DNA of 64,000 bases from Icerya purchasi (lineage: Eukaryota > Arthropoda > Insecta > Hemiptera > Monophlebidae): assembly GCA_039619475.1 (NCBI GenBank), contig CM077116.1, positions 369,858,294 through 369,922,293 on the forward strand. The letters are read 5' to 3'. Shown here one piece after another: positions 9,916-20,990 of the stretch (within the stretch, counting starts at the first letter, position 1; each line of letters starts with the position of its first letter). A model generated the notes under the pieces. The model saw only the letters and a program-made list of their open reading frames with translations. It did no database searches and was not told the DNA's origin. Position numbers and translations under genes: made by a program.

Positions 9916-12913
9916 ACACCCTCACTCTCTCATTCCGTTTTAATGCAACGTGTAGTTATTAGGGGGGTGGAAAAACAAAAAAAAAAAACTGAAAATAATA
10001 TTATTTAAAAAAATAATAGTTTTCCTCTGTTTACACGCTAGGATTACGCCAATTGGAAGAAAAACGTAAGAACAACAAGACCGTCTTGACCAATAAAAAT
10101 TTTTCGAAAATGGTATAGCGAACATCCGACGATGGAACGGCATTCGACCGTTCTGGGAGGAAGAGGCTCAGTGCATGCATAATAAGTATTTCACCGTAGA
10201 AGAAAAATTCGGCGCTGGGCTTTAACCGGGAATAAGGAAAAGGAGCCGACCGCTTTCTGAGAAAAGTCGCTGTCGGCTGAATTACCAGAGCTGTATAATG
10301 AAGTCTGCAAGACGATTACATTTTAGTGTTCCGGCTTGCAGTCAGGGACGTGGAAATAATCACCGCTGTAGCGGCAACAGCGTAAATTCCGAATTTACCA
10401 GTGCGCCCTTTCCATCGTGCGGCATAATTCTGAAATATTACTCGGTCCGTTCGCTGCGCAGAAAGTTTTTCTTAGAATAAGTAACGACCTCTGCAAAGAA
10501 AACATATTTGGAGGTAAGCGACATAGCATTCGCCGGGCGAACAACTCACCAGCAGTTCGAGCAACTAAAAAGTATTTAATATTTCATACGGATCTACCGC
10601 TACCGAAAGAAATTAATACGATCTTACGCTGGTAAAGACTTTTAATTTATATCGTTCTCCGTTTCGGTGTCCGCTTCGAGGATAACTCCCTCTTTCCCCT
10701 CCGTCGCAGCGGCCTGAAAGTTGCAGTGGCAGAAGTGTACCACTTGGAATAATTCCACGCGAGCATGTAAAGGCGCTCTGGAATTAAAACGGGGCAAATG
10801 GCGAAAAAATTAAGGGAAAAAAAAAGATTAATTCACTCGACAGGCGCAAAAAAAGGCCTTGTATTTATTATTAAAAATGACCGCATTTAGAACGTTGTCC
10901 GAGAATTTTGATCGCCGAGATTGGCGAAGAGTATAATTAAAGTGTACTATTTATTGTTGTTCGCGTTTCAGACACTGAATTATACGACGGTATACACGAT
11001 CGGTCGCCCTCTGACGTAATCTGGAGACCAACGTGTAATTTCGCGTTTAGTTGCGCAATTAAAGAAATAAGAGAATAAACATGTAAATTAAAAACGTCGC
11101 AACTATTAATAATTACTTTTCAAAGTAAGTAACGTTATTTCTGTTTTTCATAAAATTAAAAAAAAAAAAAAAAATTTTTTCATGAAATATTTAAAAATTA
11201 AACAGCGTCCACGACAATAACTCTGTATAAATCCTAGTAAACGTTAACATCATAAGGCTCTAGTGCAATATAGTGACGCGTCATCATTACGAAACAAATT
11301 TTTTGCGATATATTCTAGTGACGCGGTACGAGAAAATCGTTTCACGTGTTTTCTCGCTTTTTTCGTTTCCCGTATATAAAATTTCAAAACAAAAAAATAT
11401 TTTTTCAATTTTGCTTTCGTAAGACATTGTGTTTCTAAGACCGGAGTGGTGAAAAAAAAAAAAAGACAAGAAAAACTCTAACCACTTGTCTCGCTAGGGT
11501 ACACAAATAAATGTGGTTGAAGACAGACCCTTGGAAATATATCCATATTCGGACAAAGTCGAATACGTGACTTATGTAACTCCTCGGGAAGACGTCGCGC
11601 AACGCGAATAAAAGTTACTATTTCAGTCAGTCGGATTTTTTAATTTTAACTCCGAACGACGTCGGTTACTCACATGCGCAATTTACCTCGGAGCCGCTCG
11701 AAAATTATGTATTTATGGATTTCGGCTATGAGACTTTAAGGTATGAAAGGGTGTTTGAGCTCTTTGGTTTTTAAGTGTATAATACCGTATAAAATTATCT
11801 TTTTATCGAGTATTATCGATTTTTGGAGTAAATCTTGAAGTCGGTATTTAAAAAAACAAACAAAAAAAAAAAAAAAATCTATTCTAATAATTTTTAGTGT
11901 AAATACATTTGAGCGAGATAAGGTGATCCAAAATGCCGCTACTTTCCACCCTGCATAATAATATAGAGAGTTGATTGTTGCTTCGGAAATACTGTGTCAG
12001 TGATGAACTGGCAAATCACGCTGGCGGGTTTTAAATTCATCAGTTCGAATCTCCACATTTTGATAGGACACCCCCTATAAGAAGCCATTTATCGCCTTTT
12101 GAGTTTTAAAATTTTGGCTAACTTTTTTCCGGATATATCACCTTCCGTTAAAGTTATACATCCCCCCCCCCAATGCCATATCCATCGGTACTTACATGGG
12201 ACCGCCACTGATGGGGGCAGAGTTTCTAATGACATCGTCGAATCCACTTCAAAGGAAATCGCGAAAATTGTACGCAGTGATATGTATAAATGGCATGCCG
12301 CGAAAATTTCGTACTTTATTTAGATCGACATTATCTTCGATAATAATCGGAGTTTTTAGCATGTGGCTATATTGAAAATTTTTTAACCCATCTGGCGAAT
12401 GACACACTGATAGTATTATATCATCTAGAGTGCCATTTGTTATAATATCGATAAAAATTTCTCAAAAAAGAACCTTTTTCGTAATGTTTTTATTTTAATA
12501 ATTACTACACCCCGTATTCACCGATAACTCCACATCGATATATTTTTACGCTGCACAAACTGACGGTCCCCCGGGATATATTCTCAAATAAACACATATA
12601 ATTAAAATCGGTATAAATAATCAAAATCACAAAAAGTAAATAAACATACCCGATGAACGTGAGATTTTGAAGTCGTTGTAAAAAGCCGTCTTTCAAATTA
12701 TCACACAAGTCGGAGGAAGTATAATTAAGAAGTGCGTAATACTTTACCATTAGAAAGAATAGTCTAAAAATCGATTAATATACAGAAAATAATAATACGA
12801 AAAGGTTGGATACTTCAGAGCGCGTAATTCAGAGACTGCCACGGCAATAGATTAACCACAGAACATTCGGACACTCTTAAACACAGTGACGAACGAAAAA
12901 TAGAGACTCGCTT
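9085..12913. other. AT-rich, apparently non-coding
   Basis: No ORF with a recognisable domain. It contains (CA)n at 9885-9915, A tracts near 11159-11174 and 11866-11877, and at 11830-11849 a 20-bp word identical to the right end of the large inverted repeat at 52312-52331. Short ORFs at 9592-9789, 10298-10480 and 12505-12750 show no features of a protein family. Confidence 0.5.
9885..9915. repeat. (CA)n microsatellite
   Basis: About 15 CA dinucleotides in a row. Confidence 0.95.
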
Positions 12914-13174
12914 AAATAAAGAATAACTAAAAATAAAGAATATCTAAAAATAAAGAATATCTAAATATAAAGAATATCTAAATATAAAGAATATCTAAAT
13001 ATAAAGAATATTTAAATATAAAGAATATCTAAATATAAAGAATATCTAAATATAAAGAATATCTAAATACAAAGAATATCTAAAAATAAAGAATATCTAA
13101 AAATCAAGAATATCTAAATATAAAGAATATCTAAATATAAAGAATATCTGAAAATAAAGAATCTCTAAAAATAA
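12914..13174. repeat. 17-bp minisatellite, about 15 copies
   Basis: The unit AAATAAAGAATATCTAA, often with ATA at the start, repeats with a strict 17-bp period and few substitutions. The array is bracketed by the 8-mer AGACTCGC at 12904-12911 and 13175-13182. There are no spacers of varied sequence, so it is not a CRISPR-like array. Confidence 0.95.
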
Positions 13175-14862
13175 AGACTCGCGAAAAGCGAATTCTAGCG
13201 ATTACGTGCAATAATAAGGCCATCATTACCTTTTCAAACTACTCTCAAAAACGAAAACTAACATTACCACCGTATGATCCGGGATTAGCACCAGCAGCAA
13301 TTTAGACCTGATCGATATTTTTTTTACCATTAGATTTCAATAGTTTCCTTTTAAACACCGGATTAATTTGATTTCTGGTTAATATGCATATATGTGGAAA
13401 TGATAATCGAAAAAAAAAAAAATTAAGAACAGCCCGATTAAACCGTAGTGTACGCAAAGAAGTCCAGCAAAAACCAAAAAAAAAAAAAAGAAAAAAAAGA
13501 AAAAGAGTTAAAAAAACACATATAAAAACTATACATAAACCTCGGGACGGACAGTACGCGTTCGAATCGTCAAAAAACCCTATTCATTGCGACCGTGCCC
13601 TCGCGAGTAAAGGTCACCCCTATCGTGCAAGGTTTTTTTTCTTCTTTTTTTTTTCTCTTTTTGTCTACAGATAATGATTAATTAAATCTCGGGTGTGTCG
13701 ATTCGCCGCTATCGTTCAAGTATCCGCGCGCATATGTGGTGTGTGCAACGGACACGAGAAAATGGTATAGCGTCATTGGTAGAAAATGAGTATTTAATGA
13801 GTAAACGGGAGGAGAATATTTTCTGGAAAATCGGAAGAAAAGAAAAATCGACACAGCGAGCAAAGTGTGTAGTAATATGTGATGTAGAGGGCAGGAGCGA
13901 CGACGCGAACGGAAAGCGAGACACGTAATTTATTACTATTTGTAGTTGAACGAGAATCGAAAAGCCATTTCCGTCTGAGCCATTGATTGCGCTCGATGAA
14001 AAATTAAGCGACTTTCACGAGGCCACCGATATCAGCATTTACGTAAAGATGAAAGATTAGCCGAGAAATTCGTCTACAGCGACATTTGTTGATTCGCAGA
14101 TGATGCGAACGCCTGCCTCTACCCACGGCTTGGGGGGATGCTTAATTTTGTTCGACTTTGTTTTTCCGACACTTGCGAGAAATTTTCTTTTGTGCAATTC
14201 GCGGGGAATTTAGCGGCGCGCGACGATCGACAGTAGTGAACTGGAAGACTTTTACATAAAGTGAGCCGGCCGGCGTGAAAAAAGTATCGCATGCAAATAG
14301 CTTTCCAGCTAGTGGAAGTGAAGCGTCGGAGTCAGCGAGGAATTGACGGAATGCATTCAAACAGAATAGAGTTGGCAGCGGTTCGTCCGAGCGCGGGAAA
14401 ACCATCAATCAAGCTGCGATGAATGCAGTGAAACTCATTCAGACAAATCACTTCCTAGCGGCATTCGCCCCATTCACATCATTAGTCAATATAACACACT
14501 CCCTCTGCGCAGTTCGCGTTTTTCTTTTATTTATTTATATATATTTTCCGTCGTTTTTATTTATTTATTTATTTATTTATTTATTACTAGGACGTATTTA
14601 TTTTCGCCAGTGGTATTATTATAAGTTTCGCGTTTAATTTTTGCACACCATCACATCTCGTGCATTAAACGATAAATAATAGCGCCTGAAATCCGAACGC
14701 TTCGTTGAATATAATAATGGATGTGAAGATTGAGTAGACGGCAAACGGAAATTTATAAATCAACCGTAGATATCTTAATTAATCTGAAGATTTTTATACG
14801 AGTCGTTGGAATTTAGAAAAATTCGAATCATCAATAATGTAAGAAGTCGCGATGAAAACCAC

Positions 14863-14882
14863 ATAATAATAATAATAATAAT

Positions 14883-14923
<41 letters not shown>
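14863..14923. repeat. (AAT)n microsatellite
   Basis: AAT/ATA trinucleotide run with a single interruption near 14881-14886. Confidence 0.95.
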
Positions 14924-14924
<1 letters not shown>

Positions 14925-15106
14925 TTCGTACATAACATCAGTTACACTACGAAATATTATTGAATAACCATTAAGCGCAAAATTGAGAGGCCATGGAAAT
15001 ACATATTATAGCGAATAGAATTCGAAAGCGTTAAAAAAAATAAAAAGAAGGAAATATATCGAAAGGGGAACAAAAAGAAATTCCTAAACCGTTTGGCATA
15101 AGGCAA

Positions 15107-15129
15107 TGTGTGTGTGTGTGTGTGTGTGT
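15107..15129. repeat. (TG)n microsatellite
   Basis: About 11 TG dinucleotides. Confidence 0.95.
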
Positions 15130-16799
15130 ATTTTCTATGAACATCATTAAAGGAAAAATACACCTGGAAAAGGAAAACAAAAAACAAACAAGGAAATCAC
15201 TAACAAAGTGACTTGTCAAACGTACGAACAATTCAGGAATTCATAAAGAACGAGCGTTAAAAGGGGGAACGAATCAAAACCGCGTTCTGTCGCAACGGGG
15301 AACCTTCGAAATCAAATTCTTACCCGTAATTCCATTTTAACTAATAATCACGACTTAATTTTTTATTTTTCTTTTCTTTAGAATTAACAGAGAACTTTTG
15401 CCGGAAACAATACGGAGCCGGGGAAAAATCAGAAATTCAATCGGACATTGATAAAATAAAAAGACGAACAGAGTAAAACGGACACAGAAGGGGAAACGAC
15501 AAGATAAAAAATGCGCTATAGCGGGTAGGAAACCTCTAGATATATTGGCGCACGAAAATAGAAAATATACCGCTCATGTGAGAAAGTAATTCAAAGAGAG
15601 GATGATAAAGTGCCAGAATACTTCTAGAAGACATAGCGGAGAAAATGTTACACGGAAAAACGATAGGAGAAGACTAATAATAAGCGAATAATAGAAACAG
15701 CAGCAGAATGTAAAAGATGATACAAGCCTAGTGCGTATTACATTAAACACATAAGTAGAAAGATACATTCCCTGAAAATTTCGAGCAATCAAAAAGCTAC
15801 CGATTTTTCTTCCATCAACTGAAATTCGGGCATGCAATACCAACCTCGAATCTTCTCGAGAGTTCAAAGACAAACCGGTCTACCCCAAACTACGTGTGTC
15901 CTACGGATTGGTAGCCGCTTTGCAGTAGCAGTGTGTTGACCTGTTCATCTGTTTGTGTACGAAAAAAGGCTGCCAACGGTTCAATGGCATTTCCCCCAAA
16001 AGTGAAGAAAAATCTGAAACGTTTAAGATGGAGATCTTAGAGTAATCCATTACGCGCTAGAACCTTCGCTTCACCAGTTGTAAACAGCCCCAAAAAAAAA
16101 AAAAAAAAAAAAAAAAGTAAGGAAATGAGCCTAAAAAGAGTTAATTCCTTTAGTAAGGGAAAAATCCGGGGAATTTTTATAAACTCGCTTGTTTTCCTTC
16201 GGAGAATTCCTTCAGAGAATTCCTTTGGACATCCCGCATAGAAAATGGAGAAGGAATTTTCACGCACTTTGAAATTTAAAAAAAAAAAAAATTAACGCCA
16301 GTGTTCTGCGTACATATTGAGAAAAATCGTTTTCATCACGTGTGTTTTTGTGCAATTCGTCGATTAACCACGCACGGAATTTTCACATATCCTATAATGA
16401 TTCATGACTCGCTGCCCTACTATTATATTATCAGAGTTTCTCGACTTGTGTTGCGACTATTCTCATTACCGTCACGTAAGAAGTCAACATGTACTTTGTC
16501 CAAAGTCATTAAAAGTAATCTACACACTTAGAGAGTAGACTTTTCTATTAATCAGAATTTCTTCTTGGACGACCCTTTCCTTCTCCCCCTCCCCCCCTGC
16601 GGAATAGAGAGGATTTTCCTAATCCAACACGCATTTATCGGTACAAAATCTTTTTCTATTCATAAAATATCGCGTTATAAAACCAATGGAAAACGACGAA
16701 ATTACAAAGTCGGTAAAAATTACCATTTTCCTCCAAAAAGGAAAATTATTATCATATCAAATTATTTTAAACAGTTTCGAGATTCTCAATTTTATCAAC

Positions 16800-16831
<32 letters not shown>

Positions 16832-18629
16832 ATTTTTTCTTTCTTTAAGCGTGTCTGTTTTATTCGGCGCTTTATAGTTTTAAAATATTAAAACCAACAT
16901 TCGATCTAATTCCTGAATCCTCGTCTTCACTGAAACCTGATATTCTCAGTCAATTCCACTGTCTGTATGAAATATCGAAATTACATTAAAACTAGTGGAA
17001 TTAAAACATGAGGAGCTCTTTTCACACTGTCAACAGCTTTCCAAATTCTCGAGCGTTGCTGATTCGTTTTTGGGTAACTGCGAGTGTATCAATCCTCGCA
17101 TATACGTAGTCCGGCTTAATTTTAGTATCGAAATAAAAAGCGCACATCGTTCTCTCGAATGAGGAAAATATGGAAAATATGAAAAATATTCTACGCGACA
17201 CTCTTATCGCTTATTAAGGCATTATTCAATCTTTTTTTGCAAGCCGCCAAACAATTCCAGCACTTACTTTTTCCTCCGAAAGAAGCATATAATTCAATAA
17301 ACAGACGCTAAATCGACAGCAGTAATTCGTAATTTAGCGCAGAATTGAGAAATTACACCTGTTCAAAATTAATAATTACGATTCACGAGCTTACGGAGGA
17401 AGAATGTTGTTAATTGTTAATCTTTCTTTCTTTTTTTTTTTTACATCGTTATTGTTTATTTTCAAGACTATAACTAAATATTAGTCAACAACAATGACGT
17501 TTCAACAATGTAACGTTAATTAAGAAAAAAACAAGGAGTACTAATTAGTGTTAGTTCTTCGATGTCGCCGGGGGGGGGGGAAATAATAATAATATTATAT
17601 TTTCATCCTAGCGACTTACAATTTCCCGGGAGAGAGGGCTTATGTCCAACAGATAGGTCCTCTTATAATAAAGTGAAATTTTAAACTGATAAAGTTTAAA
17701 AGAAAACAGCAATATAATTCGCGAGAATTTTTTTTATTACGCGAATAAAAAGGATTGCATTTGAAATTTAATAAATCCCCCCAACTCGCGATAATAGTTA
17801 TAATAATAATAATTAAGTACAGTAGTAATAATAAGATGGGGAACACTAATCCGGCTAAAATAAAATTTCTCAGAACTTCAACTACAGGTTTGATTGAAAA
17901 TATTATATTTCATTAAATAAAATTTTTACGGATCACTAAAGAAGTCTGTATCTCTGGGCACCTGGTTTTGTGAAGAAACTTCAGTCTTGTACGTAGCTGT
18001 CTAACAAATCTATGAAAATGAATAGGCTCTCTGATTTTTTATTATTGTTTTATAATTTTTTTTAACCAAAAACGAAGTGCTTTACAAATTTTCGTTAAAA
18101 TAAACTTTAAAAAAGCAAAAAAAAAAAAGAAATACAGCTTAAACGAAGAAACAAACGCGATCAAAAATCCGAAATTTATCGCAAAACGGAACTTAACTCC
18201 AATCTATTACTCTCCGGCTAATGAACAATGAGACTATATATCGACGAAAATTATTCCTTTTTTTTTGTTATTAGTATATTTTTTTTAGAAAATTACAGAA
18301 ATTAAATAATAAAATTCCCACGCCAATAAAACGAAAATAAAATAAAATAAAAAATTTTTGCTCGTATATTTTTATATTTGAAATGAATAATTAAAGCAAT
18401 TTTCTCGACGCGTGACACATTTTTAATCGCTTATCCGATTCATTGGCACTTCCGTAATTCTAAAACACGCGATTTTACCGCTTCCAACAGCGGAAATTAA
18501 ACAAAAAAAAAAACAGAAAAATTTTTGAATTTTTCCGCTAAGACGACCCCACTTGATTTGTTTGCTGGAAAAAATGTTAACATAAAACCACCAGCCCGCC
18601 GGTGTGAATTTTTGCGAACACTGCACCTA

Positions 18630-18638
18630 GGTAAACTG
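18630..18638 (+). repeat. Left target-site duplication of the Jockey-like insertion
   Basis: GGTAAACTG is repeated exactly at 19351-19359, directly after the poly(A) tail. The duplication fixes both ends of the LINE insertion. Confidence 0.85.
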
Positions 18639-19350
18639 GCATGTACCTGGACAGGAGACTTACTTGGCGAATACACGTGGCACAAATCAGAAGAGCCATT
18701 GCTGCTCGCGCGAAGTCGCTACATCCGCTTTTGGGAAGGAAGTCTGCTCTCAACTTAACTACCAAACGAATCATTTACCTTGCTGCAATCGCTCCCATTT
18801 GGCGCTATGGAATTGAATTGTATGGAAGTACTTGTAAAAGCAACCTTCGAAGAATTCAACAGCAGCAGTCCAGGATACTCCGCACTATCACGTCTGCTCC
18901 ACCTTACGTGTCCAATTTGACGTTACATAATGACCTCAGGGTCCCATATGTCAGTGATGCACACATTGCACAGTACAAAAGATTGTTTGACAAATTCGAG
19001 TGTAGCAGCAATCCTGTCATCCGTAGGATGCATACGGACAGTCTTCCAGATAATCCTCCAAGGCGACTTAGAAGGAAATGGTGTCGGGATGCTATCCCGA
19101 TCACTTAATTCCTCACTTTAATTTACTTGCATAATAATATGTACTTATTCTTAATCACGGCACGCGTTCATTCCTATAATTGATCCTCTGAACATTCTTA
19201 TCTTATTGTGTTACTCCTTTTCCCTTCTCACAACCTAATGTCTCGTTGGAGTCATTAGATTTTATTATTATTAGTTCCTCTTCCTACAATATCGCCGTTG
19301 TTTGCAGTAAGTTGTGCTGGTATGACGTATAAAAAAAAAAAAAAAAAAAA
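18639..19350 (+). mobile_element. 5'-truncated Jockey-like LINE with poly(A) tail and target-site duplication
   Basis: A 712-bp insertion flanked by the 9-bp direct repeat GGTAAACTG. It contains the last part of ORF2 (open to its stop near 19108), about 220 bp of 3' untranslated sequence and a 20-A tail at 19331-19350. The 5' truncation, poly(A) and short duplication are the hallmarks of target-primed reverse transcription. The perfect duplication and intact frame point to a fairly recent insertion. Confidence 0.85.
18641..19108 (+). CDS. Jockey-like LINE ORF2 C-terminal fragment
   Basis: 155 residues, open from the truncation point to a natural-looking stop. The first residues, YLDRRLTWRIHV, match the segment after the reverse transcriptase palm (normally YLGxxLDxxLTWxxHI). 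They are followed by the connection/thumb region with IAPIWRYGIELYG, the RIQQQQSRILRTITSAPPYV block and a LTLHNDLRVPYV block, then a basic RRLRRKW end typical of Jockey-clade ORF2 proteins. The catalytic reverse transcriptase motifs and the endonuclease are absent, so it is not functional. The ATG at 18641 lies inside the coding sequence and is not a true start. Confidence 0.75.
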   Translation: MYLDRRLTWRIHVAQIRRAIAARAKSLHPLLGRKSALNLTTKRIIYLAAIAPIWRYGIELYGSTCKSNLRRIQQQQSRILRTITSAPPYVSNLTLHNDLRVPYVSDAHIAQYKRLFDKFECSSNPVIRRMHTDSLPDNPPRRLRRKWCRDAIPIT

Positions 19351-19359
19351 GGTAAACTG

Positions 19360-20834
19360 TGCGTTCTTTTACCCTGAAAATTCGACTATTCGCGCCGGTA
19401 AAATTTTAACTTTTCCGAAAAATCGCGCCACCTGACCGTTTAAAATTTTGCACGACACTATCCGAAAAATTCGGCCGATCTACTATTTCTTGTGTAAGTG
19501 ATTTGAATTTTAATTACGATTAAAAACGACAAAATCAATCATATCTATCCCATGCGCCTTTGTTAATTAATTAATAAAAACGATTAAACAATATACACGT
19601 AAATTGCAACTCCTTCAGGTATTCGCACTTCTTTATTACATGACGTCTTCGTCAATAGTTTTATATTCTCATTCCCAGCGCTAGAGACGCGACATTCTCC
19701 TCGAACACAAGATATACTTTTATTCGCAAAATATTTAGTTTTTCTATTTTCAATTATTTCCTTTAAAACAAGAAAAAAAAAAAAAAAAGGGTTTCACATT
19801 GAGGAAATTAAAATTTTTTTATCAGGCAAAAATTGCATAGTTGGAACACATTTTCATAAGTTGAAAAACCGAAATATGTAACATTTTACGCAACCAGAAA
19901 CTTGCGATTATGCTTCCTGCGGAATATATATATTACGATGTGTGTGTGTGTGTATTGATCCATGTATAAATTGCAGTATTACAAGTGCCAAAATAATAAT
20001 TTAAGAACGTCAACAAAGGTGACTTTAAAAGATAGAGTACCATACAGGTAAAATTAATTGTAAGCAATTACGCGTTTTTAATTAGACATAAAAAAGTGTT
20101 TTCTAAAAGGATTATTGAGAAAAAAGTTTAATCAATTCCGATTTTTTCATCCGCGCTACTTCAAGATTAAGAGAACGTTTTTTTAGTATCTTTTAGAACG
20201 AGAGAAAGAAATATGGTATTTTTAAGGTATTTATTGAAAATTTAAAAATAACAAATCTTGTACATTTTTTTGTTCCCCAATGTTACAAAGTCTGCAATTA
20301 TCAGTGTACAAGAAGTAATACACACCTATATTTTGCATTTTTTTCCGGTCATTTTAATGAGTATTTGAGTGTATTACTACAAACAGCAACCGAGTTAATT
20401 TCTAAATATAACACATTATTCTATATAAACAAATTCGCAATGCGACAATTTTCATATTTACGAAAATAACGACTTTATGGCAAAAATCAACATTACGCCG
20501 GTTAACAACAGACAGCGAAATCGATTGACATGTTGCAGAATTTTGAGCCACGCAAAATGCGCTATGCACAAAACAGCTGCAGGCTTTGGAATGACAGGCA
20601 TTCAAAAATTCTACCGCCATTCCAAAAACCAAATGTTTTTGGCTGCTTTATTCTTTGGAAATTAAAAGATGTTAAGCTGAAACGCACTTTTTTCCCACCC
20701 AATAGAATTATGAAATGTGTTAACTACACGTAGTTTTGTTTAGATCTGAATTTTCGGCTAATTTTCTTGGCGATGATTTTTTAAAATGAATAAAAAATTT
20801 TAGAATTTGCCCAAAATTTTGCGTTGCCAACAGA
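19360..20834. other. AT-rich, no gene seen
   Basis: Unique AT-rich sequence with A runs (near 19771-19788) and a short (TG)n near 19938-19954. Overlapping ORFs of 62-76 codons at 20402-20733 lie on both strands and show no domain. Confidence 0.5.
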
Positions 20835-20990
20835 ATGAAACCGTTAGAAATATCGGAAAAAACCTACAGAGTACGACGTTATACAAATGGCCACAAAGCA
20901 TTCGATGAAAGCCGAGAAAAGTGTCAAGAGTTACCTGGTTCCAGACGTCCTTCAACACTTTCGAACAATCATAAGCAGAGTATAGGAAAT
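20835..20990 (+). pseudogene. Old mariner transposase N-terminal remnant
   Basis: In frame from 20835 the peptide contains HKAFDESREKCQELPGSRRP followed by STLSNN. This lines up with the link between the two helix-turn-helix subdomains of mariner transposases; the intact copies here read YRAFKDGRETVEDMPRSGRP then STSVTDDN. After about 20990 the similarity fades, and no catalytic D,D34D motif, WVPHEL-like motif or terminal inverted repeat is found. It belongs to an older wave than the two intact mariners and to a different lineage, judging by its sequence. Confidence 0.5.

Larger units (their letters stand above)
13183..18638. other. AT-rich, apparently non-coding stretch with simple repeats
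   Basis: It holds (AAT)n at 14863-14923, (TG)n at 15107-15129, TTTA repeats near 14548-14586 and 16802-16836, and long A or G runs near 16090-16116, 16278-16290 and 17571-17580. Several ORFs of 60-108 codons are low in complexity (Lys-, Phe- or Ile/Tyr-rich) and overlap on both strands. None has a family motif. Confidence 0.5.

Noticed and set aside
12030..12060. tRNA T-loop-like GTTCGAATC
   Set aside because: No matching acceptor, D-arm or anticodon arm can be drawn around it.
12914..13174. CRISPR-like regular repeats
   Set aside because: Strict 17-bp tandem units with no unique spacers and an animal-type context; it is a minisatellite.
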